This document shows, one piece after another, positions 1 through 9,785 of a stretch of 64,000 bases of DNA (positions are counted from its first letter, which is position 1; the number at the start of each line of letters is the position of its first letter). The position numbers were made by a program, and so were the translations under genes. Source of the DNA: Sceloporus undulatus (lineage: Eukaryota; Chordata; Lepidosauria; Squamata; Phrynosomatidae); assembly GCF_019175285.1 (NCBI RefSeq), contig NC_056530.1:10187980-10251979 (forward strand). Reading direction: 5' to 3'. The notes under the pieces were generated by a model, which was not told the origin of the DNA, searched no databases, and saw nothing but the letters and a program-made list of their open reading frames with translations.

Positions 1-81
1 GGACGTACTCTTCTCCCAGTTCTTCAGCAGCTTCTCTCACTCCTCAGCGTACAATCCTTTCTGCTCCTCTTCCATCACTAG
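1..81 (+). other. 5' untranslated exon 1 of the beta-keratin gene
   Basis: A pyrimidine-rich leader ends in ATCACTAG followed by the strong donor GTAAGT at 82. Corneous beta-protein genes have a short non-coding first exon, one intron in the 5'UTR, and a single coding exon, so this is read as the leader of the gene whose coding exon starts at 2623. The transcription start and TATA box probably lie at or just before the window edge and cannot be placed. The exon assignment is inference from gene architecture; the donor itself is seen. Confidence 0.72.
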
Positions 82-954
82 GTAAGTCCATTTTTCCTTC
101 CATCTCAACCTTTTCTAAATGTTTTCGGGTTTAGGAACAGAGATAGAGTCTGGTTTCCAGTCTAGATTCTCTGTGCTTTCCACCAACTTAGAAGGTTGGC
201 TGTTTCATCTCAAGGTGGAAATGGAGATGGGTCATAGGTGGAGGTTATACTTTTCAAATCTAGAAGATGAACAGGTCTAATGTTTGTTCAACCCATGGGT
301 CCCACAGACCATCCTAGGTGCAAATCTAGATTCGTGGATCAAAGGTGGATAAGAAGTAGGTCTCCTGGTACCTCTTAACTCCAACCCTGCACCATTTTCC
401 AGGCTAGATGGGACTTATGGAAAATGGAGACCAACAATGTCTGGATGACCATGGTTTTCTCTGCCCTATATAAGAGTTCAGTCTCACCTTTTGCTTCTTT
501 CTCACACACTGTCTCATATATTTGTGCAAAAATATACTCTGCAAAATTAGCCCATTCCTCTTCTGTCTTAACATCTTAACATCTTCATGCTTGAACCATT
601 CTGAACAGTTTAAAAAAGGGTTATTAGATGCACGGTCTATCGCCAGTATTAAGTAGAATGCATCCAATGAATTGATGTGATTAAAATAAGAATTGGCTTA
701 TCATTCAGGAATAAAGTATTGATTTATGACTAAATCATAAATCAATGGGTCTGCTTTACTAGCAACTAAGAACAAGGTGAAGGTCTTTAATTTTGGATAG
801 ATAGTCCGATAAACCTTTCCCCTGCAGAGGTTGGTTGCTTCCATGTTGATGGAGGAATGAACCCATTCTGGGTTTTAGTCCAACTATTCCAAGAAGGTAT
901 CCGCCTATTTTGTGGGTAGATTAGAACACACTGGATCACTCTCCAGTTATGGTT

Positions 955-1105
955 CAACCTAGTAGTTCTCAAACTTGGTCCTCCATGTGTTTTGCACTTC
1001 AGCTCCCAGCAGCCCTGGCCAGCCTTGGCCAACACTCAGGAATCCTGGGAGCTGAAGCCCAAAACATCTGGAGCACTAACATTTTAGAACACTGCTTTAA
1101 CCTAT
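955..1105. mobile_element. decayed non-autonomous hAT-like element
   Basis: Starts near AGTAGTTCTCAAACTTGGTC and ends with a degenerate inverse of the same motif. Inside, CAGCTCCCAGCAGCC and its near-inverse CTGGGAGCTGAAG face each other. This is the layout of short hAT-type elements common in reptile genomes. The termini are worn and no clear 8-bp target duplication is visible. Confidence 0.55.
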
Positions 1106-1928
1106 TTCCCCGCCAAAAAACAACAGGGCTTTCTCACTTCCAAAGATTTTACCATCCCACACGAAATGTTCCTTCACTTCCCAATTTCTAGCATTGCGGT
1201 AACTTAAGCCTTCATTAAGAAATACAGTTCAAGCATCCAGAGTAAAGGGACTAGAAAAAAGGACATGGACACAGCTAAAAGAAGAGTCCTAGATGTGATT
1301 GATTTTTAATGCCTCATCTTCTGCAATGCTAGAAATTTTTAGCATTTCATTTGGAGGGACAGAATTCTTATTTGGGGGAGCAAAGCCCTCCGAAAGCTAT
1401 ACCCCTGTCTCTCCATTGCCTTGATCCTATTAAAACATTCTTGGGATGTTAGGAGAAGCCTCTGAAGGAGATCTTAACTGGCAAGCAAGTCCATATCTTG
1501 AAGAAGGTAGGACTTAAGAGTATAGGTGTATCTTCTTCTTCCAACCTTTGCAGCAGTTTCGGCATGACTCAAGAGCTACTCTATGTGGAACGGAAAGGGA
1601 CTGCTTTTCAGTCCTCCTGGTTTTGCTGTGCAAAAGCTATGCTTGAGGGCAAATTTCAATGACAGCTTAATTCCTATGCTTGAATGAAGCTCATTTTCTT
1701 GCTTCATTTTTTATCACGGTGAAACTTGATCAGCAACATTTTGATGGAAAATAGAAATAGAAATAGAAATAGAAATAGAACGGGCTCCCATCCAGGAGTG
1801 AAAATGGAAGACATTGGGAGTTACGAGGTGGAGGTTCATTACGGTATATGCGTGTTGGCATCACTATAGACAAATGGTGTCTATAATAAACCAGAGGTTA
1901 GAAAAGGCAAGGTATAAATAAAATGGCC

Positions 1929-1963
<35 letters not shown>

Positions 1964-2502
1964 CAACCATCCCCACCTTGGAAACACAGGTTGTTCTGCC
2001 CCAGTCGAGTAGATCAATTGCAGCAATTGGATTTATTTATGCATTGACTCCCCATTCGCCAATAGAGTTAGTGCGTCTACTCTAGGTGAGACTAACCTAT
2101 AGGATTCAGGCCTTTGGCATGGAAGTTTGCATGCAGGGCCTAGGTTTGCATGGAATCTTATAAGCAGTCCTCTTGCTAATTTTTCCAAAGGTGTACATTT
2201 ATTTACACATGACCCTTGATGCATTATTCAATTATTTATATGGTTTGATTTATTCCCCCTTCTCCTGGCAAGGGACTCAAAGTAGTTCACCAAACATAAA
2301 AATAAAGTCCACCTAACACCACATTCAGAATTCACTCATTTATATCTTGCACACAGGGAAGAACACTATTGCTCCCCAAGTCATTTTAATGGCCTGGATC
2401 CTATTGATTAATCTTAAAACAGAGCCATGGAATCAATGAATTATGCAATGAACTTGCATTATGAGTTACCCTTCAACGGTTTGTTCTGCTCTGATTTTGA
2501 AA

Positions 2503-2572
2503 GCTATGCAGGGTTGGCCTTGGCTAGTACTTGGACCACCATTTAATACCAGGCGCTATAAGATATATATAT
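2503..2572 (+). mobile_element. 5S-rRNA-derived SINE fragment
   Basis: The stretch GCAGGGTTGGCCTTGGCTAGT followed by ACTTGGACCACC and AATACCAGG..GCT matches the 3' half of 5S rRNA as carried by SINE3-type elements. It ends about 50 bp before the splice acceptor of the beta-keratin coding exon. Confidence 0.6.
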
Positions 2573-2636
2573 TTGGCCTCATCTGTTCCCTCCCTCATCG
2601 TTGTATCTCTTCTTCTCCTTAGATCCATCCACCATC

Positions 2637-3038
2637 ATGTCTTGTGGAATCCCAATCTGTGGACCTTCTTGCAGCGTTCCATCCTGTGCCGCTGCCCCGG
2701 TGATACCCCTTGGATCTTGCGGCGGTTACGGTGGCCTGGGTGGTGGTTCGGCGGCATCAGCAGCCAGCCTTGGGATCCTTGCCGGGGCCCATGTTTCTTG
2801 TGTCAACCAGATCCCACCCTCCGAAGTGGTGATCCAGCCCACTCCAGTTGTTGTGACCATCCCTGGACCCATCCTCACTTCCAGCTGTGAGCCATTGGCC
2901 GTAGGAGGATACAACCCTTGCGCTTCGGGATCTGGTTATGGTCTGGGCTCTTGTGGGTACCTTGGCGGTGGCATTTGCCGCCCAGGTGGCATTTGCCGAC
3001 CAAGGCGCAAGTATAGCATCTGTGGATCTCCTTGCTAA
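2637..3038 (+). CDS. corneous beta-protein (beta-keratin), 133 aa
   Basis: Structural protein of cornified reptile epidermis: the central beta region dimerises and polymerises into the 3-4 nm filament of hard scales. The ATG at 2637 follows the splice acceptor at 2622 with a 14-nt leader and opens MSCGIPICGPSC, a typical cysteine-rich N-terminus. Residues 21-52 are Gly/Ala/Ser-rich. The conserved core box is at about 53-86, with the diagnostic VVIQPTPVVVTIPGPI at 65-79 followed by SSCEP. A Gly-Tyr-Cys tail follows (GYGLGSCGYLGGG), then RPRRKYSICGSPC at the end. Thirteen cysteines and the glycine-rich flanks place it with the lizard glycine-cysteine-rich group. The frame is intact with no introns in the coding part, as expected. 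The longer in-frame extension upstream is intron and was not used. The 3'UTR reaches AATAAA at 3365. Part of that 3'UTR reappears inverted at 53.1-53.4 kb. Confidence 0.95.
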   Translation: MSCGIPICGPSCSVPSCAAAPVIPLGSCGGYGGLGGGSAASAASLGILAGAHVSCVNQIPPSEVVIQPTPVVVTIPGPILTSSCEPLAVGGYNPCASGSGYGLGSCGYLGGGICRPGGICRPRRKYSICGSPC

Positions 3039-3364
3039 ACCCAAGGAAACCGGAACCAACTGGGATTTGACCACCGCGATATGGACATTTGACAAAGCTT
3101 ATGGACTGGTCCTTCAGAGGTGCTGAGGGCTTTCAGTATCTCTGAAAATCAGGTTGATTTATGTCCTACTCTGCTTTAACTGAAATCTATTATTACTTTT
3201 GCTATGCCTCATTACAACTATGCAATTGTGTCTTGTTAACTCCGTGAGTTGAACAGTTCCAATAGGGTTTTTCCCACTCCTCTACAGAAGAGGGAGAACC
3301 AAAAAGATGTTCAATTGGAATTTACCATGTATACTCTTGTTTTCATGCTTTAAAACCCCCCAGC

Positions 3365-3370
3365 AATAAA
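3365..3370 (+). terminator. polyadenylation signal of the beta-keratin gene
   Basis: AATAAA in the context CAGCAATAAACCTTTCTTG, 327 bases after the stop codon. Cleavage is expected near 3385-3395. Confidence 0.85.
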
Positions 3371-3399
3371 CCTTTCTTGCATCAAAAATCTTCTGTCTC

Positions 3400-4300
3400 T
3401 TGGCTTTTTGGGGGACGAGTGAACATAGCTCAGAGCTAAAGAGCACATGCTTTTCAAGTAGATGGTCTTCTCTAGCAGCATCTCCACAGAGAAGGATGAG
3501 GGAACAGATGTTGGCCAGATTCTTCTGTGCCTTGTCACCCAGAGAGTTGCCATCACTCAGGATAGAGAACATTGGGGAGATGGACAAATCGTCTGATCTG
3601 GGAGGAACCAGCTTCCTTCCACCATCACCACCACCTTTCTGTTGCCCATGCTTTGCATTTAGATGGTTTCATGATCAATTCTATGAACCCACTTTGAAGG
3701 ACCAGAGAGCCGGTGATGGGACATACTCTTCTCTGCCTTCCAACGCTGGAGAGCTGCAGCAGCTCAGAATAAGCAACTATGGACAAGGTGGAGAAACAGG
3801 TTGATCCGGTGGAGGACAAAATCCCTGTCACCAACATTGTCCCATCAACTGGTAGTATCCTCTTCATCAGAAAGGCTGATGAAACATGAATACTATTTGA
3901 TTTTGTCAATATGTAGGTACTGATTATTTAGACACCACCTTTCCTTCAATGAGCTCAAGGCTGCATGTCTCCTCCACCCATTTTATCCTCACATCAACCC
4001 TGCGATGTAGGCCAAGATTAAGCAGAGTGAATGATCCAAAGTTCCATGGAACAGAACCAGGATCTCTCAGTTCCCCAGCATAGCACTAACCCCTACAACC
4101 CACAGGCTCTGCCTGTCTCTCTCCATCAGTAAGGAATAGGGAATATAACACTTCTGGAACCTTTCCGAAATGGTTCACCTTCATGACTAAGAGGTGTTTG
4201 CTTCTTCCGCAAGCCACTTAGAAAGAGGTTCTAGCTGATTCGCTTGAACTACAGATCCCAGCACTCCCCAGATTTGACCCATAACAATTAAAGAAGTACT
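3400..4300. other. 3' flank without a gene; old SINE inside
   Basis: No convincing coding sequence. About 3945-4120 looks like an old tRNA-type SINE in reverse orientation (TTTTATCCTCACATCAACCCT and a box-like CAGGATCTCTCAG). The block 4165-4360 recurs at about 11110-11310, and the whole stretch recurs inverted at 52.2-53.2 kb with very few differences. Confidence 0.6.
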
Positions 4301-4385
4301 TTTGCACTTCTTGCCTATAGCAGAAAATGCAGTTTCTGTACAAAAGAAAGGAACAGTATTTTTTGTACAGTTATCTTTGTACTGC

Positions 4386-4391
4386 CTCTCT

Positions 4392-4446
<55 letters not shown>

Positions 4447-4492
4447 CGCGCAAACACACACACACATATACACACACAAAAACACACACACA
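4386..4492 (+). repeat. compound (CT)n(CA)n microsatellite
   Basis: About 30 bases of CT repeat run into CA and TA repeats. The inverted copy at about 52085-52165 has lost most of the CT part. Confidence 0.9.
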
Positions 4493-4679
4493 GCTTCTTT
4501 GTTGTTGGTGGTAGTGATGTGTGCATTTGTGTGTGTCAACTGTAGGGCAAAAATCTGGGGGAAATTGTAAATGGGGGGGGGTTTGAAAAAGGTAGAAAAT
4601 CAATTATGGAGTATTTTATTTTATCGTGATTCAGGAAAACTAGCGCCAAAAATGGTCTTTATCCTGGTTCTTTTCATGG

Positions 4680-5022
4680 GCTTTCACATCTCTAGTATGC
4701 GCTCAAGTCATTTCCGGACTTATGGCAACCCTAGTCAGAGAGGGTTTGATTTTTCCATCCTTTGAGGCTGAGAGAGTGTGACTTGCCTAAGAGGTTCCCT
4801 TGGGTGGTTTGTTCAGAGGGGTTCACCCTTGCCATCCTCTGAGGCTGAGAGAGTGTGACTTGCCCAAAGGGTTTCCTTGGGAGGATTGTTCAGAGGGTGT
4901 TCACCCTTGCCATCCTCTGAGGCTGAGAGAGTGTGACTTGCCCAAAGGGTTTCCTTGGGAGGATTGTTCAGAGGGTGTTCACCCTTGCCATCCTCTGAGG
5001 CTGAGAGAGTGTGACTTCCCCA
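4680..5022. repeat. 77-78 bp minisatellite grown out of a Sauria-type SINE
   Basis: Begins with reverse-strand SINE sequence (CAAGTCATTTCCGGACTTATGG). From 4755 a unit starting CCATCCTYTGAGGCTGAGAG repeats at 4755, 4832, 4910 and 4988, so the period is 77-78 bp with about 3.5 copies. The motif GAGAGTGTGACTTGCC is the SINE's own sequence, so the array is an expansion of part of the SINE. The reading frame through it is an accident of the repeat. Confidence 0.85.
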
Positions 5023-5284
5023 GTGGTTTTTTTTTTTACACCCAAGTAAGGGATCAAACCCTGGTTGTCGTCCACTTCTGCCTCTTCCAGCACTTCCTCA
5101 GATGCATCTAGGTGCTCCAAAATATGTCTTTGAATTGTATTATTATTATTATTATTATTATTTCAAAGAAAGAAGTTGGCAGCATGAGCTTTCCTAAAGT
5201 CTGCTTCCTCAGATGCATTTAGTCTCAGAGGTGCAACAAGATCTCTATAAGGATGTATGTTTATGTTTTTGAAATAGAGCTGGA

Positions 5285-5860
5285 GGGAGAGATGGAACTT
5301 CCAGAATTCCAAGGGCCATCCAGACCAACCCCATTGTGCCATGCAGGAACTCCCAGTCAAAGCATGCCCGACAGATACCCATCCAGCCTCTGTTTAAAGA
5401 ACAAGTTTGCTCCCTCCTCAATATGACACCGCTTTAAATGTTTAAACATGGCTGCCATATCACCTATTAAGTGTCTCTTCCTGGAGAAGAGACGGTCAAG
5501 ATGGGACACAATAGCCTTGTTCAAACATTTGAGAGGATGTCACATTGAGGAGGGAGCAAGCTTGTTTTCTGCTGCTCCAGAGATTAGGACCCAGAACAAT
5601 GGATGCAAGTTGCCGGAAAAGAGATTCCAGCTCAACATTAGCAAAAAAAACTTACTGAAAGTAAGAGCTGTTCAACAGTGGAACACGCTCTCTCAGAGTA
5701 ATGTGGAGTCTTCTTCCTTGGAAGTTTTTAAACAGAGGCTGGATGGCCATCTGTCGCAACTGCTTCAATGGAGAGTTCCTGAATGTCAGAATGGGATTGG
5801 ACTGGATGGCCCTTGGGGTCTCTGCCAACTCTACAATTCTATGATTCTACATGAATGTCA
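5285..5860. mobile_element. CR1 3' ends arranged head to head
   Basis: 5285-5430 is a CR1 3' end in reverse orientation (CATCCAGACCAACCCC). From about 5440 to 5855 a forward CR1 end follows, encoding the last part of ORF2 (LEKRRSRWDTIALFKHLRG, SLEVFKQRLDGHL) and ending in the typical TCTATGATTCT tail. The same pair recurs at 11.5-12.0 kb. Both are 5'-truncated. Confidence 0.85.
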
Positions 5861-5868
5861 AACCCTTC

Positions 5869-5872
<4 letters not shown>

Positions 5873-5912
<40 letters not shown>
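5873..5912 (+). repeat. (AG)n microsatellite
   Basis: A pure AG run of about 40 bases directly after the CR1 tail, downstream of gene copy A. A shorter run sits at the same place beside copy B (about 8474-8497). Confidence 0.9.
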
Positions 5913-5913
<1 letters not shown>

Positions 5914-6124
5914 CTCAGGGCAGCACCAAACCAGGCTCCCTCCCCCCCAAAGAGTCTCCCCCCTCCCCAATTTCCAAAGAAGACCTGAGAGCCTTGTTGG
6001 AAGCCAATTTTTTGTTGTGGGGTTTGTTCTGGGGGGGGGGGGAGGGGAGAGAAGGAAGGAAGGGGGCAAAGGCTCGGCGTCTAGCATCTTTCCTTCTCCT
6101 CCTTGACTCTTTTTTAGGGATCCT

Positions 6125-6533
6125 TCAGCGATAGTGCGCAGGGAGGACCATGCCGACCCTGGTCATTAACTTATCCACAATCAGAAGAGGAACATTGGTG
6201 TTGGAGCTCCTGAGCATCTGGGAGGAGGAAGAAAGGGGCATCAGGAGGGGAATGGAGGGCCCCCCGATCCACCAGCCCCAGGCTCTGACCCCTTATTCAG
6301 AACCAGGCAAGGAGGCTCCCAGGGGTAGAGACTTACCCTGACATGGAGGGGATCCATGAAGACTCTGGCGGAGGTCGCCATCTGGTCCAATTCGGGGCCG
6401 GGGGCGAAGGGCATCTCGAGGGTCCCCGTCAGAGGGGGAGCTCCAGAGAGCCTGCCAAACAGTGTTTTCAATTTCCGGGGAATTCCCCGGAATCCAGAAA
6501 ATTTAATTAATTCCCCCCCCCCGGGGATTTTGA

Positions 6534-6586
<53 letters not shown>

Positions 6587-6860
6587 TTGGGGAATTCCGG
6601 GGATTATGGATTTTGGCAAAACATTGCCGGGAATATCTTTGAGGCTTGTTGGCAACACTGCTGCCAAAGGAAGGGAGGAGGAGAAGGAGGGAGAGGTCCA
6701 GGAGGGCCAGAGGGAGGATTGGACCCTCCTGGAGTCCGGATCGTGCCCAAGGGAGAGAAGGCGGGAGGGAGGGAGGGTTCTCTTACCAGGCGAAGTTTTG
6801 TTCCTTTAAGAAGTTGGCAAAGACATTCAGGAGCACCTTCAGGGGATCCATCACCTTCAT
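6125..6860 (-). CDS. unrecognised three-exon small protein, copy A (93 aa)
   Basis: I do not recognise this family. On the minus strand exon 1 is 6860-6787 (74 nt), exon 2 is 6451-6337 (115 nt) and exon 3 is 6217-6125 (93 nt with TGA). All introns are GT-AG (GTAAGAG/TTTGGCAG; GTAAGTC/CTCCCAG) and the phases agree: exon 1 ends two bases into a codon and exon 2 supplies the third. The product starts MKVMDPLKVLLNVFANFLK, a likely amphipathic helix. Exon 2 gives a Pro/Gly-rich centre (PLTGTLEMPFAPGPEL), and exon 3 gives a second helix-like end (MLRSSNTNVPLLIVDKLMTR). It has no cysteine, no clear signal peptide and no transmembrane span. A TTTAAAA box lies 40 bp before the ATG. The spot where sister copies have AATAAA reads AACAAA here (about 5995), so the poly(A) signal may be lost. 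It is the only copy open throughout. It lies between the beta-keratin gene and copy B, and transcription converges on the keratin. Expression is not shown. Confidence 0.62.
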
Positions 6861-6899
6861 CCCTGCAACTTTTGTGAGTCCTTCAAGTCTCTGAGGGGA

Positions 6900-6906
6900 T
6901 TTTAAA
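6900..6906 (-). promoter_or_regulatory. TATA-like box of copy A
   Basis: TTTAAAA on the minus strand, 40 bp before the start codon, followed by the block GGACTCACA shared by the other copies. With a usual 25-30 bp spacing the 5'UTR would be only about 15 nt. Confidence 0.6.
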
Positions 6907-6957
6907 GAAGAAGGAGTGGGAGGGGACTACGATTGGATCCTCCCTGGTCTTCCCTCC

Positions 6958-7262
6958 CCTCTAAGGAGGAGGAGGAGGAGGGATGAAGAAGCAGAAGAGG
7001 AGGAGGAGGGAGCGAAGGAGGGAGGGAGGGGATGAAGAGAAGGAGGAAAAGGAGGAAGAAAGGAAGAAGAGGAAGAGGAGGAAGAAAAGGAGAAGAGGAG
7101 GAAGAAGAGGAAGAAGAGGGAGGGAGAGGAAGAGGAATACAAGGGGAGGAAGAGGAAAATGAAGAGGAGGAGGGAGGAATGAAGAGCAGAGGGAATGAAG
7201 AAGGGGAGGAGGAAGAAGGAGGGAGGGAGGGAGTGGAAAGGATGAAGAAGGAAAGGATGTGC
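6958..7262 (+). repeat. polypurine (GGA/GAA) tract upstream of copy A
   Basis: About 300 bases almost purely A and G on the plus strand, so pyrimidine on the gene's sense strand, immediately upstream of the TATA box. Long open frames here are simple-sequence artefacts. Tracts at the same place occur beside copies B, C, D and G. Confidence 0.9.
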
Positions 7263-7499
7263 ATGAGGAAGAGGATGAGTAGATGGCTACTGGAAAACCT
7301 CTGGATCAGATACCCCCCACACACCCCACCTGCCCCAAACCTTCACAGGAAGCCTGCAGCACCAACAGGTTTTTTCAGCTGGAACCCTAACAGAATCTCC
7401 ATGATGGCATCCCATCCCTTGAGGCATCCCTCCTCCACCTGGCTGGCATTAATACACAGTGTTCTACCTGAGAATGAGGACATAGCCCTTCATTAGGGA

Positions 7500-8349
7500 A
7501 GATGAGAATCCTGGTTTGGTAATATTATTAAATTCCTACAGATGGCAAAGGTTTTAATGAATATGTTGTATGTATATGGTTTTTTATGAATGCTGTACAC
7601 CGCCCTGGTTTTATAGAAGGGCGGTATATAAATAAAATTATTATTATTATTATTATTATTATCATCATCAGCAGGTTTTAATTAATACACACCTTGTTCT
7701 AGGTCACCTTTGTGTTCCAAAATCTTCAGCTGGAGAGAGGAAGGCCCTTGCTCTGGAAGGGCAAAGCTCAACTGGATTGCCCTTGTGGTCTCTTCCAACT
7801 CTATGGCCCCATTCTCACTGGCACTGTTGTGCTGGAGGGAACTGAGAAGCTTCGATTTCTCCCTCCCCGAATCCCTCCGGAAGCAATGCTCACTACAAAA
7901 TCAGGGTATTTTAACCCTAAATGCCCTCTTAGAGAAATCTGGTAAAAGTGGCTGTCAATCAAATTCAGTTCCGTGATCGTCATAGGTGACATTTCCTGCA
8001 CGCTTTGGCCCATCAGAAGAGTGCTCCCCCCTCCGTTGTTTTTTAAAGAACCAGGCGCTGTTATCGTATGCGCAGATGCTGTCAAATTTAAAAACCTCCT
8101 CTGTGTGTGTGTGCTTTGGGGTTTGGGTCACTGCAGGTTATGGATCTTCCCCTGCCTGCCTCCGTTTTCAACCATAAAATGCAAACAAATTAAAAAACCT
8201 CCTCTGTGTGTGTGTGTGTGTGTGCACGCGCGCTGTGGGGGGTTTGGGTAAGTGCAGGTCATGGATCTTCCCTTGGCCCCATTTGCCCCAAAATGTGCTC
8301 TAATCCATCTCTGCATGCTGCATCCTCTCTCCTTGTCACCCCAGAATGC

Positions 8350-8400
<51 letters not shown>

Positions 8401-8445
8401 CCATCACCTCGGAATGCCGGAAATGCATTCTATGCAATTCTATGA
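7500..8445. other. spacer upstream of copy A, shared with copy B
   Basis: No gene seen. It holds an (ATT)n run near 7639-7662, a CR1-like tail fragment (GGTCTCTTCCAACTCTATGG, about 7785), GT-repeat blocks near 8105 and 8203, and an (AAT)n run at 8347-8399. The same order of blocks recurs at about 10020-10890, showing that copies A and B sit in tandem units of about 2.5 kb. Confidence 0.75.
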
Positions 8446-8595
8446 TTCTATATGAATACCAAAACCTTCCAACAGAGAGAGAGAGAGAGAGAGAGAGGCT
8501 CAGAGCAGCACCAAAACAGCTCCCTCCCCCCCAAAGAGTCTCCCCCCTCCCCAATTTCCAAAGAAGACCTGAGAGCCTTGTTGGAAGCCAAGGAT

Positions 8596-8601
8596 TTTAT
8601 T
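8596..8601 (-). terminator. polyadenylation signal of copy B
   Basis: AATAAA within CCACAATAAAATCCTTGG on the minus strand, about 105 bases after the ancestral stop of copy B. The same context occurs at copies D and G and, with one change, at B'. Confidence 0.6.
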
Positions 8602-8704
8602 GTGGGGTTTGATCTGGGACAGGGGAGGGGAGAGAAGGAAGGAAGGGGGCAAAGGCTGGGCGTCCAACGTCTTTCCTTCTCCTTGGCTCCTTTTCAGGGA
8701 TCCT

Positions 8705-9407
8705 TTAGCGATAGTGGGCAGGGAGGATTTTGCCGACCCTGGTCATTAACTAATCCACAATCAGAAGAGGAACATTGGTGTTGGAGCTCCTGAGCATCTG
8801 TGGGGGGAAGAGAGGGGCATCAGCAGGGGAATGGAGGGCCCCCCGATCCACCAGCCCTAGGATCTGACCCCTCATTCAGAGCCAGGTAAGGAGGCTACCA
8901 GGGGCAGAAACTTACCCTGACATGGAGGGGATCCATGAAGACTCTGGGGGGGTCCCCATCTGGACCAATCCGAGGCCAGGAGCGAAGGGCATCATGAGGG
9001 TCCCAGTCAGAGGGTGAGCTCCGATGAGCCTGCCAAACATTGTTTGCAATGCCCGGGAAATTCCCCGGAATCCGGAGAATTTAATTAATTTCCCCCCCAG
9101 GGATTTTTACTGAATAATAATAATAAATACTAGGGAATTCCGGGAATTATGGATTTTGGTAAAACGATGTGGGGAATATCTTTGAGACTTGTTGGCAACA
9201 CTGCTGCCAAAGGAAGGGGGGAAGAGAAGGAGGGAGAGGTCCAGGAGGGCCAGGGGGAGGATCAGGTCCTCCTGGAGTCTGGATCGGGCCCCAGGGAGGG
9301 AAGGCGGGAGGGAGGGAGAGAGGGTTCTCTTACCTGGAGAGGTCTTGTCCCTCGTAGTATTGGACAATGGTGCTCAGAATCCCCTGGATGGCACACACCC
9401 ACTCCAT
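8705..9407 (-). pseudogene. three-exon family, copy B (probably broken)
   Basis: Exons on the minus strand: 9407-9334 (74 nt), 9029-8916 (114 nt) and 8797-8705 (93 nt). Donors and acceptors match copy A. Exon 1 is open (MEWVCAIQGILSTIVQYYEG) and differs from copy A at about 30 of 74 bases, although promoter and intron are close to it. Exon 2 is one base short in a C run (GGGACCCCCCCAG), shifting the frame for its last third. Exon 3 carries TAG where copy A has AAG (plus-strand 8750-8752). The one-base loss could be a homopolymer error, but the stop is a clean substitution, so a truncated or dead copy is most likely. Confidence 0.6.
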
Positions 9408-9446
9408 TCCTGCGACTATTGTGAGTCCTTCCAGCCTCGGAGAGGA

Positions 9447-9453
9447 TTTTAAA
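9447..9453 (-). promoter_or_regulatory. TATA-like box of copy B
   Basis: CTCCTTTAAAATCC on the minus strand, at the same 40 bp distance from the start codon as in copies A, C and G. Confidence 0.58.
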
Positions 9454-9502
9454 GGAGAAGGTGAGGGAGGGGACTATGATTGGATCCTCCCTGGACCTCC
9501 CT

Positions 9503-9785
9503 CCCATCCAGGAAGAGGAGGAATGAAGAAGAAGAGGAGGAGGAGGGAGGGAAGGAGCGGAGGAAGAGGAAGAGGAGGAAGAAAAAAGAAGAGGGGAAGA
9601 AGAGGGAGGGGAAGAAGAATAGGAGGAGGAAGAGGAGGAAGAAGAAAATGAAGAGGAGGGGGAAGGATGAAGAAGAGGAGGAAGAAGAAGAAGAGGAGGG
9701 GAGAGAGGGAGGAGGATGAGAGGAGAAGGAAGAAGGAAGAAGAAGAAGGGGAGGAGGAAGAAAGAGGGAGGGAGTGGAAAGGATG
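9503..9785 (+). repeat. polypurine tract upstream of copy B
   Basis: About 280 bases of GGA, GAA and AAG repeats directly upstream of the copy B promoter, in the same position and strand bias as beside copy A. Confidence 0.9.

Larger units (their letters stand above)
82..2622 (+). other. 5'UTR intron of the beta-keratin gene
   Basis: Runs from the GTAAGT donor at 82 to a good acceptor at 2622 (pyrimidine tract, then CTTAG). No coding potential seen. It holds a decayed hAT-like piece (about 955-1105), an (AGAAAT)n-like run at 1746-1785, an (AAT)n run at about 1927-1962, a non-LTR tail-like stretch near 2235-2310 and a 5S-derived SINE fragment close to the acceptor. A 2.5 kb intron is long for this family, and the repeats explain part of that. 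Confidence 0.68.

Noticed and set aside
3400-3804. 134-codon frame 3' of the beta-keratin gene, mirrored at 52746-53150
   Set aside because: Its conservation follows from the inverted duplication. It has no gene signals and overlaps a 3' flank.
4302-4545. Frames rich in Thr-His or Cys-Val at the (CT)n(CA)n run
   Set aside because: Direct translations of the microsatellite.
4755-5022. Possible CRISPR-like array
   Set aside because: Repeats are contiguous 77-78 bp units with no spacers, in a vertebrate genome, and derive from a SINE.
5448-6134. 228-codon frame that looks like a host protein
   Set aside because: The first part is the CR1 ORF2 end, the rest is AG repeat and the reverse strand of gene copy A.
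7032-7496. Long glutamate/arginine/lysine-rich open frames (also at 9.4-9.9, 12.99-13.5, 31.5-32.4, 45.0-45.6 and 49.9-50.5 kb)
   Set aside because: They lie in purine/pyrimidine tracts, are open on both strands and in several frames, and have no start context or conservation beyond the repeat.
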